Positions 1 to 8,889 of a stretch of DNA of 50,233 bases are shown here, one piece after another. The notes under the pieces are model-generated. The model was not told the DNA's origin. It worked only from the letters and a program-made list of their open reading frames with translations, and made no database searches. Each line of letters begins with the position of its first letter. Within the stretch, counting starts at the first letter, position 1. The translations under genes were made by a program, and so were the position numbers. Location of the stretch: NCBI GenBank assembly GCA_945913015.1, contig CAMECH010000018.1:1-50233 (forward strand), written 5' to 3'. This DNA is from an uncultured Bacteroides sp. Lineage in GTDB: Bacteria; Bacillota; Clostridia; Lachnospirales; Lachnospiraceae.

Positions 1-367
1 TAAATTTAATACGTTTTTTTTCTTCATAAAAATCAGCCTCTTTCACAAAATTATTTTATATACTATATATATCACATTGGGACAATTATTGCAATAGTGG
101 GACAATGTTTTAAAAATTATTTTTCCTTACCACTAAAAATAGCATCCCGGCAGCAACTCTCTACCACCGAAATGCTATTCTTTTCTTTAGCCATGTCACA
201 GCCCCAAATCCTATTTTTCTGGCTTAAATCCGGTATAAAAATCCTCTCTCAAATTCCCACAACCCCTGATTTTCCCACACTTTTCCAGAAAATCAACATC
301 TTGCCGTGGAACAAATTTTCTCTTTGCATGTCATATTTTCCCTTATTCGCAATAACCAGCCCCCACC
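1..367. other. AT-rich left edge, possible insertion-sequence end remnant
   Basis: I see no convincing gene here. The open frame on the plus strand (97-489) has no ribosome site and reads as low-complexity Phe/Leu/Pro/Ser-rich protein, so I treat it as noncoding. A 9-bp direct repeat TGGGACAAT occurs at 78-86 and 98-106, with a 20-bp period, inside very AT-rich DNA. Spaced repeats of this kind are typical of the multiple terminal repeats of IS21-type elements, so this may be the scar or edge of such an element. No transposase is visible, so the assignment is a guess. Confidence 0.25.
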
Positions 368-664
368 TTAATATTTTTCAAGCCCAAACACCTTTGCCGG
401 CCGGCACACCCTCCAGTATTCTTCTTTCATATTCAACTGGATTATTACTTGGCGATTCGTTTCGCATAAAATGTCCATATTTTCTTTGAGCATTTCCTGT
501 ATTTTTCTCAGTTGATTATGCCAAAAGCCAGACGCCCTGAGGGCTTCTTCCGATGAGCCATCCGACATATAACCAGCGCCCATCAAGTTCTTTCCGCCAA
601 TATAACAAAGGGGCTTTATGCTCATATATCTGAATGAAATACAAATGATATATGTTCCAGTCAT
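368..664 (-). CDS. Small hypothetical protein, possibly a gene remnant
   Basis: This 98-residue frame starts at an ATG preceded by AAGG four bases upstream. I do not recognise it. The N-terminal half is hydrophobic and Ile/Tyr-rich. The C-terminal half (about residues 35-85) reads like a charged amphipathic helix with Leu/Ile at regular intervals. It has no signal peptide or cysteine pattern. It lies just downstream of the chemoreceptor gene on the same strand, with no clear terminator between. It could be a short real gene, a degraded fragment next to a possible IS scar, or a chance open frame. Confidence 0.3.
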   Translation of the reverse strand: MTGTYIICISFRYMSIKPLCYIGGKNLMGAGYMSDGSSEEALRASGFWHNQLRKIQEMLKENMDILCETNRQVIIQLNMKEEYWRVCRPAKVFGLEKY

Positions 665-703
665 TCAGCCTTATTAAATAAACTACTGTTATATATCATT
701 TTA

Positions 704-2395
704 TCACACACTGAAATGCTTAATACTTTCCTCCAATCCGTCTGCAATGGATTTCAATCCTTCTGTGCTCTCCTCCACATGTCTGAAATTCTCTGATACA
801 ACATTGGCATTTGCGCTTACTTCCTGTGTTGTGGCGGCGTTCTTACCGGCGATATCGGACAATTCTTTTACAGTCTTTACAATTTCCTGTCTGGCATTAT
901 CAAGATATGTTACGCTCCCCTCAATCACATTCATATTTTCAAGGGATTCACTTAATTTTGCCATTACTTCATCAGTCATTATCTTTGTTTCCTGCATGTT
1001 ATTAGTCTGATTTTCAATTGTTTCGGCTACTTTTCCCATAATATCAACAGCCGTGTTGGAATCTTCCATAAGCTTGGAAACCATCTCTTCAATCTGTCTG
1101 CTTGATTCATTAGACATATTGGCAAGCTTCTGTATCTGGTCAGCTACAACAGCAAATCCCTTTCCGCTCTCTCCAGCTCTTGCTGCCTCTATACTGGCAT
1201 TAAGGCTTAACAGGCTTGTTTCATCTGCTATTGAAGCTATTATTTCAGTAGCTTCCCTGATTTTTTTGACAGATTCATTTGTCTGACATGTCTGAATTGA
1301 AATGTCTTCTACAAGCTTTCTTACCTCTTCATTGCTTTCCAGCAATTTATGTATTGTTTGGGCATTTTTTTGCTCTGACTCCTGCATTGCCCTAGCATTC
1401 ATCTTCATTTCTGACATTTCTTTTGAAGTCTGCTCAATTCTTTCTCCCATGTCGGCTATATTGTCCGATGCTTTTCCTGATATAGATGCCTGCACGGAAG
1501 CACTCTCAGCAATACTGTTTACTGCGTTACCAACTTCCTTCATGGAACTGTTTGTGTCCTTTGCTGTATTCTCAAGTTCCCCGGAAGCATCCATTACCGC
1601 TTTTGCATTTTCTGCAATAGTTTCAATACTCTTAGCCAGTTCTCCCTGCAGTTCTTTGATTGCCCTTGACAAATCACCAATCTCATCTTTTCTGTTTATA
1701 AGTTTTTTATCAATCTCTGTCTTTAAATTACCACCGGCAACAGACTGTACGGCACCGATGCTCTTTTTTAAAGAACCTGTTATTGAACCTGTAAATAATA
1801 CTGCAAGTACAATACACACAAGCATTATCGCTGCTGCAACAGCAACAATCGTATAAACAATCCTGTTGATTGCAGCATCCTTTTCATTCTTATCAGTACC
1901 TACAAAAATCATGCCTATAGGCGTATCACTTCCGTCCTGACATACAGGTATATAGTATCCGTAGCAGACCGTTCCGTCTATGTAAACTGATTTGCTGAAA
2001 TATTCTTCTCCGTTTTCAAGCACATGCTTTACCACAGTTTCTCCTGCAGGTGAGCCCAGTATACGCTCTCCGTTTTTATCAACTGCAGAAGTCATGACTC
2101 TTCTGCTTCCATAGAAGAATGTAACTTCCATGCCTGACTTTTCCTTGATATTATCAACAACGCTTTCCGATTTTGAAATATTATAGCTTCCCTTCCATAT
2201 ATCTCCATTCTGTGACTCCTGATAGTCGCCAGTATTCTGATTATAGGCTGCATAAGTTGCTGTTGCCGCACTTTGCAATGCTTCTTTAATCTCCTTTACC
2301 AAAGCGCTTTTAACCACAGTAAGCGAAATCAAAATTACTGTTGCTCCCAATATTAAAACAGGCAGAACAATAAGCGAAAATATTTTTTTCTTCAT
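704..2395 (-). CDS. Methyl-accepting chemotaxis protein, Cache-type
   Basis: A 563-residue transmembrane chemoreceptor. TM1 lies at about residues 7-28. An extracellular domain of about 145 residues follows and looks like a single Cache domain (Phe-Phe-Tyr-Gly core, then a Gly-Tyr-Tyr-Ile-Pro strand and an Ile-Gly-Met-Ile-Phe-Val-Gly strand before TM2). TM2 is at about 180-205, then HAMP, then a long coiled-coil signalling domain. The kinase-control tip is clear: [20 protein letters not shown]. There is no C-terminal pentapeptide tether for CheR. The start ATG has GGAGAGG upstream. The gene follows the BMP-family binding lipoprotein by about 45 bp on the same strand, so the two are probably co-transcribed and may work together, the lipoprotein presenting a ligand to the Cache domain. 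Ligand unknown. Confidence 0.93.
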   Translation of the reverse strand: MKKKIFSLIVLPVLILGATVILISLTVVKSALVKEIKEALQSAATATYAAYNQNTGDYQESQNGDIWKGSYNISKSESVVDNIKEKSGMEVTFFYGSRRVMTSAVDKNGERILGSPAGETVVKHVLENGEEYFSKSVYIDGTVCYGYYIPVCQDGSDTPIGMIFVGTDKNEKDAAINRIVYTIVAVAAAIMLVCIVLAVLFTGSITGSLKKSIGAVQSVAGGNLKTEIDKKLINRKDEIGDLSRAIKELQGELAKSIETIAENAKAVMDASGELENTAKDTNSSMKEVGNAVNSIAESASVQASISGKASDNIADMGERIEQTSKEMSEMKMNARAMQESEQKNAQTIHKLLESNEEVRKLVEDISIQTCQTNESVKKIREATEIIASIADETSLLSLNASIEAARAGESGKGFAVVADQIQKLANMSNESSRQIEEMVSKLMEDSNTAVDIMGKVAETIENQTNNMQETKIMTDEVMAKLSESLENMNVIEGSVTYLDNARQEIVKTVKELSDIAGKNAATTQEVSANANVVSENFRHVEESTEGLKSIADGLEESIKHFSV

Positions 2396-2440
2396 CCGTA
2401 CCTCTCCTTTTACCCTATACCATCTTATTCGATTAAAACT

Positions 2441-3622
2441 CTATTCCACTAAACTTACATTTTTATAATACCAGTTTATTTTCCCGGTTATTGTCGCATC
2501 ATCCAGAGTCTGACCTGCTTTTCCTATGATTTCACCTGTATTTGTCTGCATTTCCCCGTCAAATACGTTAAAAGAGCCTGACAGTATCTTTGCCTTCGCC
2601 TCATCTACTTTCTTCTGTGTCCCATCAACACAGAAATCCGCCGGATTTGTAACAGCAACAAGTCCCTCCTGCATACCGCCATAGTAATTACTGCCGTTCC
2701 ATGAACCATCTATAATACTCTGCACTGCTGATGTATAATATGCACTCCAATTCCATATAACACTGCATAGGCACGAATCAGGTGTTTCCTTTCCCATATC
2801 TGAGTTGTATCCTATTCCATACACTCCCGCATCCTGTGCCATAGTCTGCGGATAAGCCGTGTCACAATGCTGTGCCATCACATCGCATCCCATATCAAGA
2901 AGCGCTTTAGACGATGCTGCTTCTGCCTCAGGGTCATACCAGCTGTTAGTTACCTTCACATATACTACCGCATCAGGATTGACGGAGGCCACTCCGATTG
3001 CAAATGCGTCAATTCCGCCTGTAACCTCAGAATTAGATGAACCCTGTGCTGCCACATATCCGATTTTATTGGTCTTAGTATTCATACCTGCCACTATACC
3101 GCTTAAGTAGCGCGCCTGATATATTCTTCCAAAATAATTGGTAAAATTCTTTCCATTGCTTTTGTAGCCGGTTCCATGACAGAAATATATATCAGGATAC
3201 TTTTCCGCCATCTTTGCTGTAGTATCCATATACCCCCAGCTGGTAGTAAATATGACATTACATCCCTCATCAACACATTCCTGAATTGCTTTCTCTACAG
3301 CAACATCATCAGTATCATTCACATTAATTTTCCTTACTATCTGGTCATTGGAAAGACGCAGATTTTTCTGCATTCCCTGAATTCCAAGATCATGTGTGTA
3401 GGAATATCCGTTTCCCTCTGCCGGGTCAGTCAAATGAAGAACCCCCACCTTTATATTTTCTTTTGCAATTCCTACGCCCTTACTGCTGCCGCTTTTTCCC
3501 GATTCTGTATCCTCATAGCCGTCATTCACTGCATAATCATCAAAATTCTGCGTTGTGCCACAGCCTGCCAGAATGACTAAAACCAGACATATTGCAGCAC
3601 TTCCTATTAATTTTCTCCACAT
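2441..3622 (-). CDS. BMP family substrate-binding lipoprotein
   Basis: A 393-residue extracellular binding protein of the basic membrane protein (Med/PnrA-like) family. It has a lipoprotein signal peptide ending in the lipobox LAGC (Cys about residue 21), a Ser/Gly-rich linker to about residue 50, then the type I periplasmic-binding fold starting at IKVGVLHLTDP. Family members bind purine nucleosides or related ligands and normally feed an ABC importer. No ABC ATPase or permease lies beside it. The next gene downstream is a chemoreceptor, which suggests sensing as well as or instead of uptake. The ATG start is preceded by CGGAG, and a good sigma-A promoter lies 40-68 bp upstream. The family call is solid; the ligand and the sensing role are inference. 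Confidence 0.88.
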   Translation of the reverse strand: MWRKLIGSAAICLVLVILAGCGTTQNFDDYAVNDGYEDTESGKSGSSKGVGIAKENIKVGVLHLTDPAEGNGYSYTHDLGIQGMQKNLRLSNDQIVRKINVNDTDDVAVEKAIQECVDEGCNVIFTTSWGYMDTTAKMAEKYPDIYFCHGTGYKSNGKNFTNYFGRIYQARYLSGIVAGMNTKTNKIGYVAAQGSSNSEVTGGIDAFAIGVASVNPDAVVYVKVTNSWYDPEAEAASSKALLDMGCDVMAQHCDTAYPQTMAQDAGVYGIGYNSDMGKETPDSCLCSVIWNWSAYYTSAVQSIIDGSWNGSNYYGGMQEGLVAVTNPADFCVDGTQKKVDEAKAKILSGSFNVFDGEMQTNTGEIIGKAGQTLDDATITGKINWYYKNVSLVE

Positions 3623-3661
3623 GTTTTTTTCTCCGTTTCAAATATCTATTGTTTCATAATA

Positions 3662-3690
3662 ATCATATTCTTTTATGGTAACATTTTCAA
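3662..3690 (-). promoter_or_regulatory. Sigma-A promoter of the BMP-MCP operon
   Basis: Read on the minus strand: TTGAAA, 17-bp spacer, TATGAT. The -10 lies 40 bp upstream of the BMP lipoprotein start and the -35 abuts the stop codon of the TPR gene. This makes the BMP and MCP genes their own transcription unit, separate from the rarA group. Confidence 0.65.
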
Positions 3691-3693
3691 GCC

Positions 3694-4713
3694 CTACTGA
3701 TTCATTATCTGCGCAAGCAGCGTACCGGTCTCTTCATCCTGTGTTATGTCATAAACAATTGCAAAACAGTCTCTTGCACGGTCTAAATCTTTACTTTCCA
3801 GCATGAGATTTCCGACACGGTAAATTATGCCGATTGTGTCGGCGCACGGCCCAAGTTCAATTCCGTTATCTTCAAGAATCTGCTGCAGCTCTTTAATCTG
3901 ATATTCAGGAGTTTTCCGGTTGAGTGCCGACTCAATGAACTGAAGTGCGCTGTCAGCAGCTTCACTTTGGAAATAAATATTGCTGTACACATATAAGGCT
4001 CTTGCTACATCAGGCTTATACTTTTCAAGATAGTAACGCCCCATATTGCGGTAATACCTTGCCATAGTTGCCCTTGTACAGCAGTATCTGTGTGCGTTCT
4101 GCGTAGCCTCAAAATATTCTTCAAAATGATTTCCCATCCCAATATATATTTCTGCCATTTCAAGCAGAGACTCCAAATCCACAGGGTTCCACCCAATGGC
4201 AGTCTCACACGCCTTAACTGCGGCTTCGTATTCACCAAGATGTACAAGAATCTGCGCATAAGTGCGGTAATATTCATTATACATGATATCAGTACATTTT
4301 ATATCCTTATCTGTTTTAAAAAAATATGAATATTCATACAGCTCCATTACATGATTAAGGCTCAGGTAAATGTTGCTGTCATCATTCACAAATCTTCCGT
4401 CTGCTGATTTAAGCAATTCCTCCATCGTTGACTTTGCTTTTTCAAAATCACCGCATTTTACCATATCAAGCACAGCCTGATATGCTGTATCAAAGCTTCC
4501 GTTCAGCTCCTTTAATTTATCTCCGACTTTGGATTTTTCATTGTCAGGAAGTATTTCATACATAAGCGATGCTATTTCACGCAGAATATCCGCCGCATCT
4601 TCGTCCTCCTTGTACTTTTCGCTGCAGTCGTATAAATACTGCATATCCTTCTCATATTCGCCTGTAAGGTCTGACTTTATATGATTAACAATATACTGTG
4701 CATATTCTGTCAT
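3694..4713 (-). CDS. Tetratricopeptide-repeat protein of unknown function
   Basis: A 339-residue soluble, acidic, helical protein. The spacing of Ala, Gly, Tyr and Leu from about residue 75 to the end (for example a helix pair around GEYEAAVKACETAIGWNP and another near GNLMLESKDLDRARDCFAI) fits several degenerate TPR units. There is no signal peptide, membrane segment or catalytic motif. Its ATG overlaps the rarA stop codon (ATGA, 4 bases), with GGGAGG upstream, so translation is coupled to rarA and the two genes probably share a function or at least expression level. A protein-interaction role is likely from the fold; nothing more specific can be said. Confidence 0.75.
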   Translation of the reverse strand: MTEYAQYIVNHIKSDLTGEYEKDMQYLYDCSEKYKEDEDAADILREIASLMYEILPDNEKSKVGDKLKELNGSFDTAYQAVLDMVKCGDFEKAKSTMEELLKSADGRFVNDDSNIYLSLNHVMELYEYSYFFKTDKDIKCTDIMYNEYYRTYAQILVHLGEYEAAVKACETAIGWNPVDLESLLEMAEIYIGMGNHFEEYFEATQNAHRYCCTRATMARYYRNMGRYYLEKYKPDVARALYVYSNIYFQSEAADSALQFIESALNRKTPEYQIKELQQILEDNGIELGPCADTIGIIYRVGNLMLESKDLDRARDCFAIVYDITQDEETGTLLAQIMNQ

Positions 4714-6035
4714 TTCGCTTCCTCCCTTATTTTCTTCTGCAGCACCTTCATCTGCGCCTCATATCCCATATCACCGGGTCTGTAAAATGTTGTTCCTGCA
4801 AGTTCATCCGGAAGATACTGCTGGTCAGCATAATGGTTCTTATAGTCATGAGCGTACATATATCCGGCTCCGTGTCCAAGCTTTGCGGCACCCTTATAGT
4901 GTGCATCACGTAAATGTGCCGGTATTGCCGCTGTCTTTTCGCTGCGTACGACATCCATCGCCGCATCAATTGCCAGATATGCCGCATTACTTTTTGGTGC
5001 GCATGCAATATATGTAACAGCCTGTGCCAGTATTATTCTTGCCTCCGGCATACCAATCCTCTCAACAGCCTCACACGCAGCCACAGCGACCTGTAATGCA
5101 TTCGGATCAGCATTTCCTACATCCTCACTTGCACAAATCATAATACGCCTTGCGATAAATGCTGCATCCTCCCCCGCATAAAGCATCCTTGCAAGATAGT
5201 AAACCGCTGCATCAGGGTCTGAGCCCCTCATGCTTTTTATAAATGCTGAAATTGTGTCATAGTGGTTATCACCTGTTTTATCATATTTCAGCACACGCTT
5301 CTGTATACATTCCTGCGCAACCGACAGTGTTATATGTATTTTTCCGTCATTCGACGGCGGTGTCGTAAGCACAGCTAGTTCAACCGCATTAAGCGCGTTG
5401 CGTGCATCACCGTTTGATACGTCAGCAAGAAATTCGGCAGCCTCATCATCAATATCCGCATTGTAGCCCGCCATTCCCTTTTTTTCATCATACACTGCGC
5501 GCCTGATAAGCTTAAGAATATCATTATTATCAAGAGGCTTTAACTCAAATACAATAGAACGTGAAATAAGCGCCTGATTCACCTCAAAATACGGATTTTC
5601 AGTTGTAGCACCAATAAGTACTATGGTTCCGTCCTCAACAAACGGCAGAAGATAATCCTGCTGTCCCTTGTTAAATCTGTGAATCTCATCCACAAAAAGA
5701 ATAGTCTTTCTCCCGTACATCCCCAGATTGTTCTTTGCCTTTTCCACAACCTCTTCCATATCCTTTTTGCCGGCAACGGTTGCATTTATCTGGCAGAAAT
5801 CAGCGCTTGTTGTGCTTGCTATAACCTTCGCCAGCGTCGTTTTACCCGTTCCCGGCGGCCCGTAAAATATTACCGAGCTGATTTTATCCGCTTTAATTGC
5901 CCTGTAAAGCAGCTTGTCCTTACCGATAATATGCTGCTGTCCGACAACCTCATCCAGCGTTTCCGGCCTCATCCGCGAAGCAAGCGGTGACTCCTTTTCC
6001 ATTGAGTTTTCACGCATATACTGAAATAAATCCAT
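4710..6035 (-). CDS. rarA: Replication-associated recombination protein A (RarA/MgsA)
   Basis: A 441-residue AAA+ ATPase of the RarA/MgsA/WRNIP1 family, full length. It acts at stalled replication forks together with single-strand binding protein. Walker A is GPPGTGKTT at about residue 60 and Walker B is LFVDEIHRF at about 113. Sensor 1 is IGATTENPYFEVNQAL, and the family-typical C-terminal helical region contains SMRGSDPDAAVYYLARM. The N-terminal PLASRMRPETLDEVVGQ motif is also typical. The start has GGAGG upstream and sits directly against the stop codon of the upstream transporter/NUDIX fusion (TAA then ATG), and its own stop overlaps the TPR gene, so all three form a tight operon. Confidence 0.96.
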   Translation of the reverse strand: MDLFQYMRENSMEKESPLASRMRPETLDEVVGQQHIIGKDKLLYRAIKADKISSVIFYGPPGTGKTTLAKVIASTTSADFCQINATVAGKKDMEEVVEKAKNNLGMYGRKTILFVDEIHRFNKGQQDYLLPFVEDGTIVLIGATTENPYFEVNQALISRSIVFELKPLDNNDILKLIRRAVYDEKKGMAGYNADIDDEAAEFLADVSNGDARNALNAVELAVLTTPPSNDGKIHITLSVAQECIQKRVLKYDKTGDNHYDTISAFIKSMRGSDPDAAVYYLARMLYAGEDAAFIARRIMICASEDVGNADPNALQVAVAACEAVERIGMPEARIILAQAVTYIACAPKSNAAYLAIDAAMDVVRSEKTAAIPAHLRDAHYKGAAKLGHGAGYMYAHDYKNHYADQQYLPDELAGTTFYRPGDMGYEAQMKVLQKKIREEAK

Positions 6036-7580
6036 TTAGTCCTCCGTCTTCTTACTAAGTGCATTCTTAAGCATCTCTATCTCATCCATACAGATACAAT
6101 GTTTTAACTTTCCGTTCTGAAGCATGTCCACACATTCATCAAAGTCAACCCAGCGTACCGACTGAACCTCCTCTTTCTGAAGCTTAAACCCGTCATCACT
6201 TATATCGCGTTCAAGTATATATACACTGCTGATTTCATGATTAACAAACGGTTCACCGTAAAATTCAGCCTTTTCAAAGCCATCATGCATACCAATAAAA
6301 TGCAAATCCTGTGCAGACGCTTCAATCCCCAGTTCCTCTTTCAATTCTCGTATTGCCGATTCAAGATAATCCTGCCCTGCCGGAATATGCCCTGCCGAGG
6401 AAATGTCATAACAGTCCGGAAATGAATCCTTGTTATGGCTGCGCTTCTGAAGAAGGATATCAACCCCCGTCCCGGATTGATTTGAATTACGTCTTACCAG
6501 CCAGACATGTGACGTAGCGTGAGCATCTCCGTCTCTGTGCACAAGTCTTCTTGCTTTGACCACCCCCGTAAGGTTGCCCGCATTATCACGGACATCCAGC
6601 ATTTCTTCATTACCGGTTTTATCTTCATTCATATCTGCATTTATCCCATCCTGCATATTACTATCTTTTCCGCCACTTTTCGTACTCAAAATCACTATTG
6701 AGAGAAATATTAAAATAATCCCAGCCGCTCCCGCAATATCAAGCTGCTGATTAAAGACCACCACCCCTGCAATTGTGGCGACCATAGGCTCAACGAATGC
6801 CAGCACCGATGCTTTGCCGGGTGCGGTATATTTAAGTCCGGCTGTGTAAAGTGCAAACGGAAGCAGCGTTGAAATAATACCGAGCATAAGCGCAGTTCCC
6901 AATATATCTCCTGTTACAATTTTATCAGCCACATCACCGACTTTACACAGCGGAAGCAGCGTTACCGACGCAATCAGAAATGTATATGCCGTAACTGTAG
7001 CTGAATCATATTTTTTCAATGCAACATTGCCGAATATTGAATACAGTGCATAGCAAAATCCTGAGCCGACCCCTGTTATTATTCCTATTGCATTGAATCC
7101 GTTAAGTCCGCTTCCCGTAACTGTGCTGATTATCCCGGAAGTACATACACATCCCGCACTTGCAAGAAGCAGGGCGGATATTTTAGCCTTCGTCAGTTTT
7201 TCTCCAAAAAAAATCACTGACATTATCATAACAAAGCATGGCGCCGTATATAAAAGGATAGCAGCGACAGAAAGCGTTGCAGCCTGCATTGTCAGAAAAT
7301 ACAGGATATTAAAGCATACAACGCTCACTGCGCCCGTTCCGATAAACATCCATATATCCTTTGGATTAATTAAGAGTTTTTTTCTGTCAAATAGCAGAAG
7401 CAGTGTCCACAAAACAATTGCTGCCACCGTACACCTTACAAAAGTAATCTGTACGGGCTGTAATCCTTTTTGGGCAAGCCCTGTTGAAAATAATCCGATT
7501 ATTCCCCAGCAGACTCCTGCAAGCACAATCAGCAGGGATGCTGCATTCTCTGAATATGTATTTTTCAATTTAATCTCCAT
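6036..7580 (-). CDS. EamA/DMT transporter fused to a NUDIX hydrolase
   Basis: A 514-residue fusion. Residues about 14-300 are a ten-helix drug/metabolite transporter with two EamA repeats (the first begins LLIVLAGVCWGIIGLFS). A polar linker of about 30 residues (Asn/Asp/Glu/Lys-rich) leads to a cytosolic NUDIX domain at about 335-505, similar in style to the Idi-like/YfcD group. The Nudix box ends RELKEELGI as expected, but the Glu seven residues before the Arg is Gln (HIPAGQDYLES). The frame is continuous with no sign of a missed frameshift. The fusion suggests that the hydrolase acts on, or protects against, the transported compound. An ATG is used for the coordinates, but a TTG four codons in has a better ribosome site (GGAG, 6-base spacing). 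A short copy of the window's repeat element overlaps the start. Confidence 0.9.
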   Translation of the reverse strand: MEIKLKNTYSENAASLLIVLAGVCWGIIGLFSTGLAQKGLQPVQITFVRCTVAAIVLWTLLLLFDRKKLLINPKDIWMFIGTGAVSVVCFNILYFLTMQAATLSVAAILLYTAPCFVMIMSVIFFGEKLTKAKISALLLASAGCVCTSGIISTVTGSGLNGFNAIGIITGVGSGFCYALYSIFGNVALKKYDSATVTAYTFLIASVTLLPLCKVGDVADKIVTGDILGTALMLGIISTLLPFALYTAGLKYTAPGKASVLAFVEPMVATIAGVVVFNQQLDIAGAAGIILIFLSIVILSTKSGGKDSNMQDGINADMNEDKTGNEEMLDVRDNAGNLTGVVKARRLVHRDGDAHATSHVWLVRRNSNQSGTGVDILLQKRSHNKDSFPDCYDISSAGHIPAGQDYLESAIRELKEELGIEASAQDLHFIGMHDGFEKAEFYGEPFVNHEISSVYILERDISDDGFKLQKEEVQSVRWVDFDECVDMLQNGKLKHCICMDEIEMLKNALSKKTED

Positions 7581-7604
7581 TCCGCAGACACTTTAGTGTA
7601 AGCG
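7579..7604 (-). repeat. Short copy of the 136-bp element, hairpin arm
   Basis: It begins with the same ATTCCGCAGAC as the long copies and keeps a stem with a changed sequence (ACACT pairing with AGTGT, in place of GACGC with GCGTC). Only the last hairpin is present. It ends on the start region of the transporter/NUDIX gene. The changed but still paired stem hints at selection for structure. Confidence 0.45.
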
Positions 7605-7642
7605 CATTTAAAGCATACAAATTAAATTTTATACCCGTGGAA

Positions 7643-8827
7643 TTAATTTGGCAACATTTTCGTCAGCATCCTTTTAATATAATCAGCAAATTTCGCCTCC
7701 TCTACGTTTTCATCTGAAACTATATCGATAGTTCCTATTACATTTCCATTCAGCTCATAAACTACCTGCCCGACAACGTCACCTGCCTTGACAGGTGCTT
7801 TTACATCTGTCATAAATTCTTCTTTTCTTACCACCGCAGATGTATCCGTCGGTTCTGTAAACACCTTTTTAAACTGGCCGTTTGTTCTGCATACTGCCGT
7901 ATCCTTTACGCCGCCCTTTAGCGGAATTTCCGCCATTGCAAGAGGTTCCTCATCCTTATAAATGCTGATTACCCCATATCCGTAATTAAGCAGGCTTATT
8001 GCATCGGAAAATCGCATTTTACTGTTCGGTGCAGCCATTACAACAGCAATAAGCTCCACTCCGTCCTTTTCTGCCGTCGCCGACAGACAGCATTTTGCAA
8101 GCCCTGTTGACCCTGTTTTTAAACCTGTTGCCCATTCATACTGCTTAATAAGCTTATTGGTATTTGAAAGTCCAAATTCAGATTCTCCGCGCCTTGTCTT
8201 ATGAATAATTGTATCCATCCAGATGCCTGAGTACTCATGAATCTGCGGATATTTCGTAATTAACTCCCTTGACATCAAAGCCACATCCCGCGCACTCATC
8301 ATGTGACCGTCAACGTCAAGTCCGCAGCAGTTTACAAAATTTGTGTTGTTCATTCCGAGACCTTTTGCACGCTCATTCATTTTCTCAACAAACACTTCCT
8401 CGCTGCCCCATATATGCTCTGCCATGGCACAGCTTGCATCATTTGCGCTTGCGACCGAAATACACTTTATCATGGTATTGACAGTCTGTGTCTCACCCGG
8501 TTCAAGAAACACCTGACTTCCGCCCATCGAAGCTGCATGTTCCGAGACTGTCACATTCTCCTCAAGTGTAATTTTGCCATCCTTTAACGCATCAAAAATC
8601 AGAATAAGAGTCATTATTTTTGTAATGCTTGCAGGATGCAGTGACTCATCTGCATTTTTTTCATAAATGACCTGCCCTGTTGATGCCTCCATAAGAATAA
8701 CGGACGGAGATTCTACTGCCGGCTCTGCTGCCATTACACTGCAGTGAAAACAAAGCGTCACAAGTGTAGCAGCAAAAACTGACATAAACACAACAAGAAG
8801 CATTCTTGCACAATTTTTACGTAACAT
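7643..8827 (-). CDS. dacF: D-alanyl-D-alanine carboxypeptidase (PBP5/DacF family)
   Basis: A 394-residue low-molecular-weight penicillin-binding protein that trims the terminal D-Ala from peptidoglycan stem peptides outside the membrane. Signal peptide at about 1-33 (ends in Val-Met-Ala-Ala). All three active-site motifs are present: S67-I-T-K70, S127-A-N129 and K237-T-G239. The C-terminal PBP5-type beta domain runs from about 290, and the final residues form a basic amphipathic helix (YIKRMLTKMLPN) that would rest on the membrane. The gene follows the zinc-ribbon membrane-protein gene by 62 bp. The ribosome site lies inside a predicted hairpin. The gene symbol is a family-level choice; dacA-type naming is possible. 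Confidence 0.92.
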   Translation of the reverse strand: MLRKNCARMLLVVFMSVFAATLVTLCFHCSVMAAEPAVESPSVILMEASTGQVIYEKNADESLHPASITKIMTLILIFDALKDGKITLEENVTVSEHAASMGGSQVFLEPGETQTVNTMIKCISVASANDASCAMAEHIWGSEEVFVEKMNERAKGLGMNNTNFVNCCGLDVDGHMMSARDVALMSRELITKYPQIHEYSGIWMDTIIHKTRRGESEFGLSNTNKLIKQYEWATGLKTGSTGLAKCCLSATAEKDGVELIAVVMAAPNSKMRFSDAISLLNYGYGVISIYKDEEPLAMAEIPLKGGVKDTAVCRTNGQFKKVFTEPTDTSAVVRKEEFMTDVKAPVKAGDVVGQVVYELNGNVIGTIDIVSDENVEEAKFADYIKRMLTKMLPN

Positions 8828-8882
8828 AAAAGACTCCCTTTACATACTAGTATATTGTAGTATTGGAAGTCTTTTTTTATTA
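8828..8882 (-). promoter_or_regulatory. Hairpin that covers the dacF ribosome site, with palindrome
   Basis: Read on the minus strand, AAAAGACTTCC can pair with GGGAGTCTTTT, which contains the dacF Shine-Dalgarno and ends at the ATG. This is an 11-bp stem with one G-U pair. The loop holds the palindrome ATACTAGTAT (8844-8853). Read on the plus strand the same hairpin is followed by seven Ts and would be a terminator. It may reduce dacF translation, stop antisense transcripts, or both. Confidence 0.45.
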
Positions 8883-8889
8883 CATTTCT

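Noticed and set aside
97-489. 130-codon plus-strand open frame
   Set aside because: No ribosome site, low-complexity composition, and it overlaps a frame on the other strand; probably chance in AT-rich DNA.
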